Position numbers and translations under genes: made by a program. 64,000 nt of DNA. It comes from Chloroflexota bacterium (GTDB lineage Bacteria > Chloroflexota > Anaerolineae > Anaerolineales > Villigracilaceae). The stretch spans positions 1-64,000 of the forward strand of contig JACAEM010000016.1 of assembly GCA_013388855.1 (NCBI GenBank). Direction: 5' to 3'. Positions 16,495-25,918 of this stretch are shown here, piece by piece (the stretch's first letter is position 1; the number at the start of each line of letters is the position of its first letter). The notes beneath the pieces are model-generated. The model saw only the letters and a program-made list of their open reading frames with translations, had not been told where the DNA came from and searched no databases.

Positions 16495-17058
16495 TTACGC
16501 GACCATTTCTCCAGCCAGCAACGCGATCACCTCTTCGCTCTTCATCACCCTGCCATACGATCTGAGCGCGGCGAGAAATGCCTTATGAACCTGCTCCGCC
16601 GGAATGATTGTGTCGCCGTATTGCAGGTCGCGTGTAGCGCAGGCATCTTCAACGACGATGATCTGGAAGCCGAGGTCGGCTGCGGCGCGGGCGGTCGCGT
16701 CCACGCACATGTGGGTCATCATGCCGGTAATAATCACGCGCTCGATTTCCCATTCCTTCAACAGTGCAAGCAGGTTCGTTTCGCGAAAGGAATTGGGATA
16801 ATGTTTGTACACGATGGGCTCGCCTTCGAAGTGTGCAACCGAGTCGTGAATATCCGAACCGCTGTCGCCACGGACGAAAAAGGCGGCATCCGGCTTGATG
16901 GAAATGTGCTGAATGTGGACATGACGACCACTGTGCTCGCGAAAACATTGCAGGAGCATATAAGCCTTTTGCGCGGCTTCGAGGGGGTTGACCAACGGAA
17001 ACTTCCCACCGGGAAAATAGTCTTTTTGTATATCAATGAGGAGCAGGGCTGTTTTCAT
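16495..17058 (-). CDS. isochorismatase-family cysteine hydrolase
   Basis: Cytoplasmic hydrolase of 187 aa. The catalytic triad of the isochorismatase-like family is present: Asp in LLIDIQKDYF (D8), Lys in IVYKHYPNSF (about residue 84) and Cys in THMCVDAT (about residue 116), preceded by the usual GMMTHMCV with its cis-peptide bond. Members act on amides and related bonds (nicotinamide, isochorismate, ureido acids); the substrate here cannot be given. It starts 8 nt after the RNase H stop, so the two are co-transcribed, though no functional link is evident. Confidence 0.9.
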   Translation of the reverse strand: MKTALLLIDIQKDYFPGGKFPLVNPLEAAQKAYMLLQCFREHSGRHVHIQHISIKPDAAFFVRGDSGSDIHDSVAHFEGEPIVYKHYPNSFRETNLLALLKEWEIERVIITGMMTHMCVDATARAAADLGFQIIVVEDACATRDLQYGDTIIPAEQVHKAFLAALRSYGRVMKSEEVIALLAGEMVA

Positions 17059-17066
17059 GCTTGATT

Positions 17067-17690
17067 CTACTTTCTCCCGAAATCTGCGGGAATCTCACCC
17101 CACAATTCCGTATTCCATTTCAACACGGCATCGTCGTCCAGTTCGTTTTCCGCCAGCCAATTCTCGGCACTGTGGATCATGACAAAGATCAACGCGTTTT
17201 TCGTTGTATGCTTCAATTGTGTATTGCACTTGCCGGTGAACACCCAAGCAATGGCATTCTCCGAATCGGAGTAAACGGGTAACTGCTTCTTTTGTTTCGA
17301 CATCCATGTCAGTGCATGGACGATGGCAAGGAACTCTCCGACATTGTTCGTCCCATCGGGGAATGGGCCGAAATGGAAGATTTCCCTACCAGTGTCCGTA
17401 TCCACGCCGCGATATTCGAGTTTCCCCGGCGAACCGCTGCACGCCGCATCCACGCACACCGAAGGGATGATCGGCTGGACGCTGGCATGTTTCCACTTCC
17501 CCAGCGAGGACGGCTTGCCCTTGTACGCGTCATACCCCGACCGGAGGGCTGTTTCCGCCTCCTCGCGTGAACCGAATGCCTTATACTCCGCCGCGACAAA
17601 TCCCTTCACCTGCTTTTCGCACTCCTCCCAGGAGGTGAAGATACCCGTCTTGCGACCCTTCCACACGACGTAATATTTTTCCCTTGGCAT
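17067..17690 (-). CDS. ribonuclease H with N-terminal viroplasmin domain
   Basis: Protein of 207 aa with an N-terminal viroplasmin/HBD module (about residues 4-48, KYYVVWKGRKTGIFTSWEECEKQVKGF) that binds RNA-DNA hybrids and a C-terminal RNase H fold (about 70-200). Catalytic acidic residues are visible as D in VCVDAACSG, E in NVGEFLAI and D in VYSDSENA; the fourth is less clear (candidate D near the C-terminus, in ELDDDAV). It removes RNA from hybrids in replication or repair. Unlike classical RNase HI, it carries an ACSG motif typical of the viroplasmin subgroup. It lies 21 nt after the CBS gene and 8 nt before the hydrolase. Confidence 0.88.
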   Translation of the reverse strand: MPREKYYVVWKGRKTGIFTSWEECEKQVKGFVAAEYKAFGSREEAETALRSGYDAYKGKPSSLGKWKHASVQPIIPSVCVDAACSGSPGKLEYRGVDTDTGREIFHFGPFPDGTNNVGEFLAIVHALTWMSKQKKQLPVYSDSENAIAWVFTGKCNTQLKHTTKNALIFVMIHSAENWLAENELDDDAVLKWNTELWGEIPADFGRK

Positions 17691-17711
17691 GACCAGGTGC
17701 CCGGCTCAGTT

Positions 17712-18122
17712 CTACGAACCCTTCTCCTCCCACCCGGTCTCTTCGACGGCCATAAAAATGTCGGTGGCTGAGATCAAGCCGATCAATGTGCCGCTTTGGT
17801 CGGCAATGGGAAGATGATGAATATGGTGCTTTTGCATCACCTGTGAACATTCCATAAGGGTCCAATCGGGGCTACCGGTAACGATGGGACCCGACATGAT
17901 CTCGCGCACAGTCGTTTCGGCGGGATTACGACCTGTGGCGGCGATCTTGTCGCGAATATCCGTTGTGGTGACGATGCCATATTGGGTGTTCGTCTCCGAG
18001 ATGGAAACGACCACGCTGTGGATCTTGCGCCGGCGCATCAACGTCAGCGCGTACTTGACGCTTGAATCGGGATCGACAACAACAACAGGGCTGGACATCC
18101 AATCACGGACTGTATTAGGCAT
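17712..18122 (-). CDS. tandem CBS-domain protein
   Basis: Cytoplasmic 136-aa protein made of two CBS modules (about residues 1-60 and 68-130) that together form a Bateman unit binding adenine nucleotides. Typical motifs are DWMSSPVVVVDPDSSV, GIVTTTDIRDKI, EIMSGPIVT and GLISATDIF. The start at 18122 has GGAGGAGAA just upstream; the longer reading frame begins before this signal. Stand-alone CBS proteins usually sense energy charge and regulate a partner. It heads a four-gene leftward run (CBS, RNase H, hydrolase, M48 protease). The partner is unknown. Confidence 0.92.
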   Translation of the reverse strand: MPNTVRDWMSSPVVVVDPDSSVKYALTLMRRRKIHSVVVSISETNTQYGIVTTTDIRDKIAATGRNPAETTVREIMSGPIVTGSPDWTLMECSQVMQKHHIHHLPIADQSGTLIGLISATDIFMAVEETGWEEKGS

Positions 18123-18173
18123 ATTCTCCTCCGGTATGATTAAGGTCACTGTATTCCAGCGGGCGCAACTCCA

Positions 18174-19157
18174 TTATTTTACAACCAATTCGATGGAATC
18201 CATGCCAAGCAGCGAACCGTCTGCCGCGCTGACATCCTGCACCTCCAGCCGGACAACCGCGCCCGACAGGATATTTCCGAGCCGGATCACTTCGTTGAAC
18301 GTACCGGGAGCGCCGAGGTCCGGCGCGTCCACATTGATCGCGCCTGCCGCAAGTTCCACGCCACCCACATCATAAATGCGATAGGCAAGCGTATTCTCGA
18401 ACGGAGCAATGGCAACCCTGCCCCTGACCTGCACTGAGCCGTACACTTCCGACCCGTTCGGCGGCGCTTCGATGGTGATGGTGCGCGGAGCGCCCGCCGG
18501 GGTGAAGGTGGTGTAATCCACCATGTCCAACTGGTTGATTTCGGCGAGGCGGTAATGCCGCACCGTCCGCAGTGTCGGACAACAAAGCGGATCTTCGGCA
18601 CCATGGATAACAACATCCAAAAAAATCTCCCCGCCCTCGATAGACAGCGCGTTCACCAAAGGTCTGTCATCCACAATGACGGAGGTTTGAAATTCAAGTC
18701 TGCCGTTCACATCGGCATACACGACAAGAAAAACAAAGACACCCGTGCCGCCGTAATTCTCCGAGATCAGGGCAACAACTTCATCCAAGCCATCGTTGTC
18801 CAGGTCCCCATTTGCAATGAAGTTCAACACGTTCACCGAGATGTATTCGGCGCTGCCGGGCGCACCGGATTCGTACACTCCATTTGTCAATTGCACCACC
18901 TGCAAGGAATCCGTCGCGCCGAGTTGATACTTTGCGTTGCGCACGCGGCCGACAAAAGTGGGTGACGCGTCGAGGGTGGCGGATGCCGCAAGAGAGGTTG
19001 GTGTCGTCTCAATAACGGGAGCAGGTGTCGGCGTGGGAGGAGCCGTCACGCATCCAGAGAGGAGAAATATCAGCAAAACAACGAGGGGATTGTTTCGTCG
19101 TGGCGCGCGGCGCCCTCTAGTACGGTGGCATCCAGTCAGGGGATGATGGCGAACCAT
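18174..19157 (-). CDS. lipoprotein with Gmad2-like C-terminal domain
   Basis: Exported lipoprotein of 327 aa. An unusually long basic N-terminus (about 24 residues) precedes a hydrophobic stretch and the lipobox LLSGC (Cys about residue 36), then a Pro/Thr linker (TPPTPTPAP). The middle region contains a DLDNDGLDEV calcium-loop-like motif (about residue 118), as in FG-GAP or VCBS-like repeats. The last 100 residues (from ITIEAPPNGSEVYGSVQVRGR) resemble the immunoglobulin-like Gmad2 domain. It overlaps the upstream Asp-box gene by 22 nt, so the two lipoproteins are made together. Function unknown; extracellular binding is likely. Confidence 0.78.
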   Translation of the reverse strand: MVRHHPLTGCHRTRGRRAPRRNNPLVVLLIFLLSGCVTAPPTPTPAPVIETTPTSLAASATLDASPTFVGRVRNAKYQLGATDSLQVVQLTNGVYESGAPGSAEYISVNVLNFIANGDLDNDGLDEVVALISENYGGTGVFVFLVVYADVNGRLEFQTSVIVDDRPLVNALSIEGGEIFLDVVIHGAEDPLCCPTLRTVRHYRLAEINQLDMVDYTTFTPAGAPRTITIEAPPNGSEVYGSVQVRGRVAIAPFENTLAYRIYDVGGVELAAGAINVDAPDLGAPGTFNEVIRLGNILSGAVVRLEVQDVSAADGSLLGMDSIELVVK

Positions 19158-20320
19158 GTGGCACCTCCATCAGTCGTCCGTAAAAACGAACGGTGACCAG
19201 TGGGATCGAGCGTGGTCACCCAGCCGGAAAGTGGGTTGACGAAATCCATCGCCACGAATGTTTCGCTGAAAAGCATATCCGGCGGGATGATACTCCACGT
19301 GCGCGCCGCATCGCGCGTGACGTAGAATTGCTCACCGTTATAAATCACCGCCTCCTCTGCCGACAGGAATTTCGCCGCGCCAGCGCCGGGAATCAATGTG
19401 GGCGTGAGCGACCAGGTCTGCCCGGCATCATTTGAGTCGTAGACCGCGAGGCGGGTCTGGTCGGATGTGATGCGTATGAGGAGAAAGGACTCATTCGCCG
19501 AGACTATCGAAATCTGTTCGACGGTCAACTCTGCATTGTCCACGCCCTCCGGCAGGGAAAGGGAGACCGGTTTCCAGACGTGGCCGCCATCGTCTGTACG
19601 GAAGACGTATGCTGAACCCGGCGCATACACCACACCATAAATCCAGGCGGTCTGCATATTCAATGGCGTGATCCCCATCTTGAGCCCGCCCAGCGGAAGC
19701 GAATCCCCGGTGCCGGCTTGGTCGGGGTCGTTGGTGTAGGTCTGCACCCAGGTGACTCCACCGTCGTTCGTCTGGTAGACTGCAACCGCGTTCGAACCCG
19801 CCCCTACACCCCGGTCGGCAAGCGCCCAGCCGCTGTCTGCATCGAGGAAATGAATGTGCGCGCCGCTGAATGGGACCGTAATCGTCCTCCATGTACGTCC
19901 TCCGTCGGAGGTGATATTCAAAAATCCGCTGTTGGGATAGTTGTTGAAATCTGGTTTCTGCATCCAGACGTGGTTATTATCGAGCACGAAGAATTCCACA
20001 CTATAGCCGGTCTCGGTTACATTGGGCGGCGTGACGTTATACCAGGTGATCCCGCCGTCGTTCGTGCGGACGATCTGCGTCTCGGTTATGCCCCAGCCGT
20101 CCAGTTCGTTGAGGAAATGAACGGTCACAAGCGCAGGCGACTCAACAATCGGCGCGTCGATCTCCGGCGGTGAGGGGGTGTCGGGATGGGGAGCCGGGGT
20201 ATTTTCTTCGATAACTTGCGATGGCGCATCAACCGGCTCCGCGGGCGCCTCGGCTGTGGAAACGGGGGCGGCACAGGCGGAAAGCGCCAGTGCAACAGTC
20301 AGGAAGAATCGAATTTTCAT
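19136..20320 (-). CDS. lipoprotein with Asp-box (BNR) beta-propeller
   Basis: Secreted lipoprotein of 394 aa. The signal peptide ends in the lipobox ALSAC (Cys about residue 16), then a Pro/Glu linker. The rest carries seven Asp-box-like repeats (TNDGGITW, TSDGGRTW, TNDGGVTW, TDDGGHVW, SNDAGQTW, TRDAARTW, TTDGGATW), spaced 45-60 residues, which form a six- or seven-bladed propeller as in the YCF48/sialidase-like superfamily. No sialidase catalytic site is evident. It overlaps the next lipoprotein gene by 22 nt. The role may be glycan or protein binding at the cell surface, but this is inference. Confidence 0.85.
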   Translation of the reverse strand: MKIRFFLTVALALSACAAPVSTAEAPAEPVDAPSQVIEENTPAPHPDTPSPPEIDAPIVESPALVTVHFLNELDGWGITETQIVRTNDGGITWYNVTPPNVTETGYSVEFFVLDNNHVWMQKPDFNNYPNSGFLNITSDGGRTWRTITVPFSGAHIHFLDADSGWALADRGVGAGSNAVAVYQTNDGGVTWVQTYTNDPDQAGTGDSLPLGGLKMGITPLNMQTAWIYGVVYAPGSAYVFRTDDGGHVWKPVSLSLPEGVDNAELTVEQISIVSANESFLLIRITSDQTRLAVYDSNDAGQTWSLTPTLIPGAGAAKFLSAEEAVIYNGEQFYVTRDAARTWSIIPPDMLFSETFVAMDFVNPLSGWVTTLDPTGHRSFLRTTDGGATWFAIIP

Positions 20321-20372
20321 TCAAGCTGTCTCCTTTCCAGCGAAGACGGGAGGCGGAATTTGTTCCAATAAA

Positions 20373-21584
20373 CTATCCGATCCATTCAATGATCGTCGCC
20401 TCACCCTGCCCCACGCCCACACAGAGAGTCGCCAGCCCGTATTGGATATTGCCACGCAGGCGCATCTCATGAACCAAGGTTGTAACGAGCCGTGCGCCGG
20501 AGCACCCCAACGGATGCCCGATGGCAATCGCGCCGCCATTCACATTGACGATCTCCGGGTCAAGGTTCAGATCTTCCATGACCGCCAAGGATTGGACAGC
20601 GAATGCTTCATTCAGTTCCACCAGCCCGATGTCCTTCATCTGGATTCCCGCGCGCTGGAGGGCTTTCCTCGTCGCAGGCACGGGACCGTAGCCCATCACC
20701 CGCGGCGGAACTCCAGCGGAAGCTGACGCGACAATCCGAGCCAGCGGATTCAACCCCAGCGACTTCGCCTTGTCGGCGCTCATCAGCAACAGCGCGGCGG
20801 CTCCGTCGTTCAAACCGGAGGAATTACCCGCCGTCACAGTGCCGCCTTCTTTGGCAAAGGCTGGTTTGAGTTTTGCCAGTGATTCCATCGTTGTATCGCG
20901 ACGCGGACGTTCATCCACATCCACGATCTTTGGATCGCCTTTTTTCTGAGGGATGGCAACGGGGAGAATTTCCTCCTTGAAGCGTCCCGAGTCGATGGCG
21001 GCAATGGCACGCTGGTGACTGCGCAGCGCGAACGCGTCCTGTTTCTCGCGTGTGATGTGAGGGCGTTCCTTTGCGATATTTTCGGCGGTCTCGCCCATCG
21101 AATCCGTGCCGTACATTTCTTTCATCTTCGGGTTGGGATAGCGCCACCCGAGGGCGGTATCGTAAGCGGTCAGGTTGCCGAACGAGTAACCGGATTCCGC
21201 TTTCGGCAGGGAATATGGCGCCCGGCTCATCGATTCGACCCCGCCTGCAATGTACACATCCCCTTCCCCGGCTTTGATCGCACGCGCGGCCTGATTGATG
21301 GCATTCAAGCCTGAAGCGCAAAGCCGATTCACGGTCACACCGCCCACTTCCACAGGCAGACCCGCCAGCAGGGATGCCATGCGCGCCACGTTGCGGTTAT
21401 CCTCCCCGGCTTGATTTGCGCATCCAAAAAAGACCTCCTCCACGAGAGCGGGGTCAAGTTTGTTGCGTCCAATAATCTCCTTGATAACGAGGGCAGCCAT
21501 ATCGTCCGGTCGAACCGAAGCGAGACTTCCTCCCAGCGCGCCCACCGGCGTGCGAATGGCATCCACGATCACAGCATCCGTCAT
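20373..21584 (-). CDS. thiolase (acetyl-CoA C-acetyltransferase type)
   Basis: Thiolase of 403 aa. The start [15 protein letters not shown] at 21584 follows GGAGGATT; the longer frame has no such signal. The nucleophile Cys is in [12 protein letters not shown] (about residue 88), the catalytic His in [16 protein letters not shown] (about 358) and the second Cys in CVGVGQGEA (about 388). It cleaves or forms 3-ketoacyl-CoA. Length and motifs fit acetyl-CoA acetyltransferase or 3-ketoacyl-CoA thiolase; chain-length preference cannot be seen. It is divergent from the 2-oxoacid:ferredoxin oxidoreductase genes, and both could serve amino- or fatty-acid breakdown. Confidence 0.94.
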   Translation of the reverse strand: MTDAVIVDAIRTPVGALGGSLASVRPDDMAALVIKEIIGRNKLDPALVEEVFFGCANQAGEDNRNVARMASLLAGLPVEVGGVTVNRLCASGLNAINQAARAIKAGEGDVYIAGGVESMSRAPYSLPKAESGYSFGNLTAYDTALGWRYPNPKMKEMYGTDSMGETAENIAKERPHITREKQDAFALRSHQRAIAAIDSGRFKEEILPVAIPQKKGDPKIVDVDERPRRDTTMESLAKLKPAFAKEGGTVTAGNSSGLNDGAAALLLMSADKAKSLGLNPLARIVASASAGVPPRVMGYGPVPATRKALQRAGIQMKDIGLVELNEAFAVQSLAVMEDLNLDPEIVNVNGGAIAIGHPLGCSGARLVTTLVHEMRLRGNIQYGLATLCVGVGQGEATIIEWIG

Positions 21585-21754
21585 GGAATCCTCCAAATCA
21601 ATATCATGTCGAGATTCTACCACCTGTAAAGGGATGATTTTTGTATGCCCTCGCTTGTGACGCTTGGCACTACACCATAAAAGTTAATGAAGTCATAATC
21701 AAGGTGGCGGTAATCCCGCTAATTAATATCCGACTTCTCAGATAAGGAGTGACG

Positions 21755-22003
21755 ATGCCTGCAAAAGGTTGGATCGAAGTCAGTGATACTTATTGTAAGG
21801 GATGCGAACTCTGCATCAGCGCCTGTCCACAGGAGGTGATGGAACTGGACATGACGAGGCTCACCCCGAAGGGCTACCACCCCGCGCACACGTTCAAGGA
21901 CGGTTGCACGGGGTGTGCTATTTGTGCCCTAGTCTGCCCGGACGCGGCAATCACCGTGTATCGCGAAATTACCAAAGCGGTTCCCACACCGGTTGGGGCG
22001 TAG
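21755..22003 (+). CDS. 2-oxoacid:ferredoxin oxidoreductase, ferredoxin-like delta subunit
   Basis: Ferredoxin of 82 aa with two classic clusters, CKGCELCISACP (about residue 14) and CTGCAICALVCP (about 52). It is the delta subunit that carries electrons from the TPP enzyme to ferredoxin. I chose ATG 21755 because AAGGAG lies five bases before it; an in-frame GTG at 21749 overlaps that site. Genes for alpha, beta and gamma subunits follow at 39, 9 and 45 nt, forming a four-gene operon in the order delta-alpha-beta-gamma. Substrate is discussed under the alpha subunit. Confidence 0.94.
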   Translation: MPAKGWIEVSDTYCKGCELCISACPQEVMELDMTRLTPKGYHPAHTFKDGCTGCAICALVCPDAAITVYREITKAVPTPVGA

Positions 22004-22042
22004 CACCATACTACGCCCTTACTTATTTAATTGGAGTAACAA

Positions 22043-23158
22043 ATGCCACGTGAACTCTGGAAAGGGAACGAAGCCATTGCAGAAGCCTCCGTTCGCGCGG
22101 GGCTGGATGCCTACTTCGGATACCCGATCACCCCACAAACCGAAATTCTGGAATACCTCTCGAAACGCATGCCCGAACTCGGACGCGCCTTCGTGCAAGC
22201 CGAAAGCGAACTCGGCGCCATCAACATGGTCTACGGTGCAGCGTGCGCCGGCGTGCGCGTCATGTCCACCTCGTCGAGCCCGGGTGTCAGCCTTATGATG
22301 GAAGGCTTGTCTTATATTCAAGGCACGGAAGTTCCTGCAGTGCTGGTCAATGTGATGCGCGGCGGGCCCGGTCTTGGCAACATCGCGCCATCGCAGGCCG
22401 ATTACAACCAGGCGGTACATGGCGGCGGGCACGGCGATTATCACAACATCGTGCTGGCACCCGCGTCTGTGCAGGAGGCGATTGACCTGACTGTCATGTC
22501 CTTCGACCTCGCCGAAAAATACCGCACCATTTGCATGGTCATCCTCGATGGTTCGGTCGGGCAGATGATGGAACCGGCGAAAATGCCCGAGATGCGACCA
22601 ATGCAGCGCGCCAACTGGGACTGGGCAACAGATGGACGCATGGGCAAGCGACCGCGCCGCATCCTTTCCTCCATTTATCTTGATCCCATTGAAGAAGAAA
22701 AGCTCAACCTGAGGCTTTTATCCCGCTGGAAAACCATTCAACGCGACGAAGTCCGTTATAAGGAATATTTCCTCGACGACGCGGAATTTGTCATCGTCGG
22801 CTTCGGCACGGCGGGACGTGTGGCACTCTCGGCGGTGAGACAGGCGCGTGCCAAGGGGATCAAAGTCGGCTTGCTACGACCGATCACCGTCAGCCCGTTT
22901 CCGTTCGAGGCCATCGAGCAGTTGGTCGGGCGCGTGAGCGGTTTCCTCGTCACCGAGATGAACTCCGGTCAAATGCTGGAGGATGTCCGCCTGGCAGTGA
23001 AGGGGCGCGTGCCCGTCGAATTTTACGGGCGAATGGGCGGTGTGGTCCCATTCACTGAAGAGATCCTGCATGAGATCGAACGCATTGCTTCGAGCAAACT
23101 GAGCGTGGATGTTGATCCGCGTGAGGCGTGGCTCGAGCGCATGGCGCAAGCTGTATAG
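22043..23158 (+). CDS. 2-oxoacid:ferredoxin oxidoreductase alpha subunit (VorB/KorA-like)
   Basis: Alpha subunit of 371 aa, containing the pyrimidine-binding and transketolase C-terminal domains. The N-terminus [30 protein letters not shown] is typical, with the substrate-site segment GYPITP at about residue 27. The C-terminal part starts near residue 240 ([17 protein letters not shown]). Together with the beta subunit it oxidatively decarboxylates a 2-oxoacid to its acyl-CoA, reducing ferredoxin. The four-gene layout and the short delta subunit fit branched-chain (VOR) or 2-oxoglutarate (KOR) enzymes; I cannot separate these by eye. GGAG precedes the ATG. Confidence 0.93.
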   Translation: MPRELWKGNEAIAEASVRAGLDAYFGYPITPQTEILEYLSKRMPELGRAFVQAESELGAINMVYGAACAGVRVMSTSSSPGVSLMMEGLSYIQGTEVPAVLVNVMRGGPGLGNIAPSQADYNQAVHGGGHGDYHNIVLAPASVQEAIDLTVMSFDLAEKYRTICMVILDGSVGQMMEPAKMPEMRPMQRANWDWATDGRMGKRPRRILSSIYLDPIEEEKLNLRLLSRWKTIQRDEVRYKEYFLDDAEFVIVGFGTAGRVALSAVRQARAKGIKVGLLRPITVSPFPFEAIEQLVGRVSGFLVTEMNSGQMLEDVRLAVKGRVPVEFYGRMGGVVPFTEEILHEIERIASSKLSVDVDPREAWLERMAQAV

Positions 23159-23167
23159 AGGTGAATC

Positions 23168-23944
23168 ATGGTTGCAACGAATGCCAACAATCTGGTTTAC
23201 GAACGCCCCGAAGGCTTTACCGATACCCCCACCCATTACTGCCCGGGTTGCACACACGGCGTGGCGCATCGTCTGATCGCCGAAGTGTTGGAGGAAATGG
23301 ATTTGATCGACCGCACCATCGGCGTTGCTCCGGTGGGATGCTCGGTCTTTGCATATAACTACTTCGACACCGATTTCGTCGAGGCACCGCACGGACGCGC
23401 CCCTGCCATGGCAACGGGCATCAAGCGTGTGCTGCCCGACCGCATCGTGTTCACCTATCAGGGTGACGGCGATCTGGCATCCATCGGCATGGGTGAGATC
23501 GTCCACGCGGCGGCGCGCGGCGAAAACCTGACGGTCATTTTTATCAATAACGCCAACTATGGCATGACCGGCGGACAGATGGCTCCCACCACCCTGCCCG
23601 GCATGAAGACCACCTCCTCCCCAAACGGGCGCGACGTGGAGACTCAGGGCTTCCCCATCCGCATGGCGGAGATGCTCTCGACACTGGACGGCGTGGGCTA
23701 CTGCGTACGCCGCTCCCTGCACGATCCGAAGAATATCCGTCTCGCCAAGAAAGCCATCCGCACCGCTTTTGAAACACAGGCACGCGGACTCGGTTTCTCG
23801 ATGGTCGAACTGCTCTCCACCTGCCCGACGAACTGGGGTATGACGCCGGTCGACTCGTTGAAGTTCGTGGAACAGCACATGGTTCCAGCGTTTCCGCTGG
23901 GCGATTACAAGGTCGCGGCGGGTGTGGCGCAGATCAAAATTTGA
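23168..23944 (+). CDS. 2-oxoacid:ferredoxin oxidoreductase beta subunit (TPP-binding)
   Basis: Beta subunit of 258 aa binding thiamine diphosphate and a [4Fe-4S] cluster. CPGC (about residue 24) and further Cys residues (VGCSV, about 56) ligate the cluster, and [20 protein letters not shown] (about 99-118) with the later [12 protein letters not shown] is the TPP/Mg motif. It follows alpha by 9 nt with a GAGG ribosome binding site. The gamma subunit follows. No unusual feature. Confidence 0.94.
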   Translation: MVATNANNLVYERPEGFTDTPTHYCPGCTHGVAHRLIAEVLEEMDLIDRTIGVAPVGCSVFAYNYFDTDFVEAPHGRAPAMATGIKRVLPDRIVFTYQGDGDLASIGMGEIVHAAARGENLTVIFINNANYGMTGGQMAPTTLPGMKTTSSPNGRDVETQGFPIRMAEMLSTLDGVGYCVRRSLHDPKNIRLAKKAIRTAFETQARGLGFSMVELLSTCPTNWGMTPVDSLKFVEQHMVPAFPLGDYKVAAGVAQIKI

Positions 23945-23989
23945 TGCATTGCTTCAGGCTAATGCCTTTGCAATGACATGGAGATACCT

Positions 23990-24538
23990 ATGCAAAAAGA
24001 AATCATTATCGCAGGCTTTGGCGGGCAGGGCGTTCTTTTCGGCGGACAGGTGCTTGCCTACGCCGCCATGGACGCGGGCAAGGAAGTAACGTGGATTCCC
24101 TCCTACGGACCCGAAATGCGCGGCGGCACGGCAAACTGCACGGTTGTGATTGCCGACGATGAAATCGGTTCGCCGCTGGTGAAAAATCCGCCGCTGGCGA
24201 TTGCCTTGAACCTGCCATCCTTTGACAAGTACGAGGAAGTTCTCGCCCCCGGTGGAACGCTCATCGTCAACCAGTCCATGGTGGACCGCGGTGCGAAGCG
24301 GGATGACATTCACGTCATCTTTGTGCCATGCAACGAAATTGCCGAAGAAATCGGCGACAAGAAACTGCTCAACATGGTGGCGGTCGGCGCGCTGCTGACT
24401 GTACTCAATGATATCACGCTGAAAGATGTAGAGAAGGCGCTTGAGGGTCACCTGCCCGCACGGCACAAGCATCTCCTGCCGAAGAACTTTGAGGCGTTGA
24501 AGAGAGGTTTTGAAGCAGCACAAAAGATGCCAGCATAA
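23990..24538 (+). CDS. 2-oxoacid:ferredoxin oxidoreductase gamma subunit
   Basis: Gamma subunit of 182 aa. The Rossmann-like motif [15 protein letters not shown] at the N-terminus and [15 protein letters not shown] (about residue 43) are family signatures. I chose ATG 23990 because GGAG of the nearby upstream ATG region sits five bases before it; the in-frame ATG at 23978 lacks a signal. It is the last gene of the operon and is followed by a strong terminator. Confidence 0.94.
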   Translation: MQKEIIIAGFGGQGVLFGGQVLAYAAMDAGKEVTWIPSYGPEMRGGTANCTVVIADDEIGSPLVKNPPLAIALNLPSFDKYEEVLAPGGTLIVNQSMVDRGAKRDDIHVIFVPCNEIAEEIGDKKLLNMVAVGALLTVLNDITLKDVEKALEGHLPARHKHLLPKNFEALKRGFEAAQKMPA

Positions 24539-24564
24539 TTGGGTGGCTGGTCATTGATAATTTG

Positions 24565-24597
24565 AAACCCATCTCGGGTGAGATGGGTTTATTTTTT
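24565..24597. terminator. bidirectional intrinsic terminator
   Basis: An 11-bp stem, AAACCCATCTC (24565-24575) and GAGATGGGTTT (24580-24590), with a 4-nt loop, is followed by ATTTTTTC. It stops the oxidoreductase operon; its left side overlaps the region just after the convergent kinase gene ending at 24589. Confidence 0.88.
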
Positions 24598-25917
24598 CAA
24601 TTCAACGACAACTTGCAACCCACCTCCGGGGAGGTTTTGGGCATACACGCTTCCGCCCTGGGCTTCGATGAGCTGCCTGGCAATGGCGAGACCCAGTCCC
24701 GTTCCGCCGGTGGCACGCGAGCGGGATTTATCCTTGCGCCAGAACCGCTCGAAGATAAAGGGCAGGTCTTCAGCAGGGACACCTTTACCATTGTCACTGA
24801 CAGTGATCCGTACACCGCTAGAAGTTTCATTGGCAGTGACCCGCACATTTCCTCCATCGGGGACGTAACGAAGCGCGTTGCCGATCAGGTTGCTGATTAC
24901 CTGCTCCAAACGTTGGGGGTCGATCAGGGCAGAACAGTCTCCGCTTTTTTCGCTGAAAGAAAGGGAAATATTTTTCTCCTTTGCTTCCGCAGAGAACATC
25001 TCCACAACCCGTTCGATCACCCTGCCGACATCGACATTCTGCCGGTCGAACAAAAGCTGGCGGGTCTCGGCGAGCGTGAGCAGACGCAGATCATCCACAA
25101 GCCGTTGTAAAAGGTAGGTCTGTTCCAGCGCCATCGAGACCTGCGATCCATTTTCGGAGTAGATGCCATCCACGATGCCTTCGAGCCGTCCGCGGATGAC
25201 CGAGAGGGGAGTGCGCAATTCATGAGCAATATCGGCAAGCATGTCACGTCGTTCTCGGTCGCTGCGTTCGAGAGAGGAAGCCATCTCATTGAAACTTTCA
25301 GAGAGGCTTTGCAGGTCTTGTGGTCCCTTCTTGGGAATGCGTGTGTTCAATTTTCCGCCCGCCACAGCGCGTGCGGCATAGATCACATCGGCTAATGGGT
25401 TAACGAAACGACGCATCAAAAGAATCGCCACGACCACCAGGAACATCGCCAGGATGAACGAAATGATGGATATTGGCAGGAGAATGGCGCGGGCAATTCC
25501 AAGGCGCGCCGTGAACGAATAGGCGGTAAGCACAACATATCCCACCAGTTCGCCATTCACGCTGAGGTCAAGCACGACATCGTTCTCTTGAAAATCATAG
25601 TGTGAACCGAGCGTCGAAACGGTATCAGCCCTTCGGTCCAGAACGATACGCTGGTCTTTGTCGAGTAGCAACACGTTCAGGTTTCTCAATCCCTCGGCGG
25701 AATCGAAAACCCGTTCTGCGCCGTTCCAATTCCCATTGGCAAGATAATATCCTTCGAGAGCGCTGGCGAATGGAAATGGGACGGGGGTCGAGGAAGATGT
25801 CAGAAAGTAACCGACAGCCAGGGTAAAGAATAAAAAGGATAAAAACAGAACGATTACAAACGCCCGCAACAGCAAAAACAACAGACGACGGCGAATATCA
25901 CTGACGGATGATTGCAT
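24589..25917 (-). CDS. HAMP-domain sensor histidine kinase of the ABC exporter operon
   Basis: Membrane sensor kinase of 442 aa starting at MQSSVSDI (25917), which lies one base after the regulator stop and has GAGG upstream; the longer frame overlaps the regulator. TM1 is at about residues 14-38, the extracytoplasmic sensor spans about 40-138, TM2 about 143-168, HAMP about 170-220. His232 in DIAHELRTPLS is the phospho-acceptor, and the ATPase motifs NLIGNALRYV, DNGKGVPAEDL, FIFERFWR and GTGLGLAIAR are intact. The partner is the regulator at 25919. The operon layout suggests it senses the exporter's substrate or envelope stress. Confidence 0.94.
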   Translation of the reverse strand: MQSSVSDIRRRLLFLLLRAFVIVLFLSFLFFTLAVGYFLTSSSTPVPFPFASALEGYYLANGNWNGAERVFDSAEGLRNLNVLLLDKDQRIVLDRRADTVSTLGSHYDFQENDVVLDLSVNGELVGYVVLTAYSFTARLGIARAILLPISIISFILAMFLVVVAILLMRRFVNPLADVIYAARAVAGGKLNTRIPKKGPQDLQSLSESFNEMASSLERSDRERRDMLADIAHELRTPLSVIRGRLEGIVDGIYSENGSQVSMALEQTYLLQRLVDDLRLLTLAETRQLLFDRQNVDVGRVIERVVEMFSAEAKEKNISLSFSEKSGDCSALIDPQRLEQVISNLIGNALRYVPDGGNVRVTANETSSGVRITVSDNGKGVPAEDLPFIFERFWRKDKSRSRATGGTGLGLAIARQLIEAQGGSVYAQNLPGGGLQVVVELKK

Positions 25918-25918
25918 A

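Noticed and set aside
22874-23878. 334-codon antisense frame over the oxidoreductase alpha and beta genes
   Set aside because: Both covered genes carry intact catalytic motifs; the antisense frame is GC-driven and has a Cys/His-rich unnatural composition.
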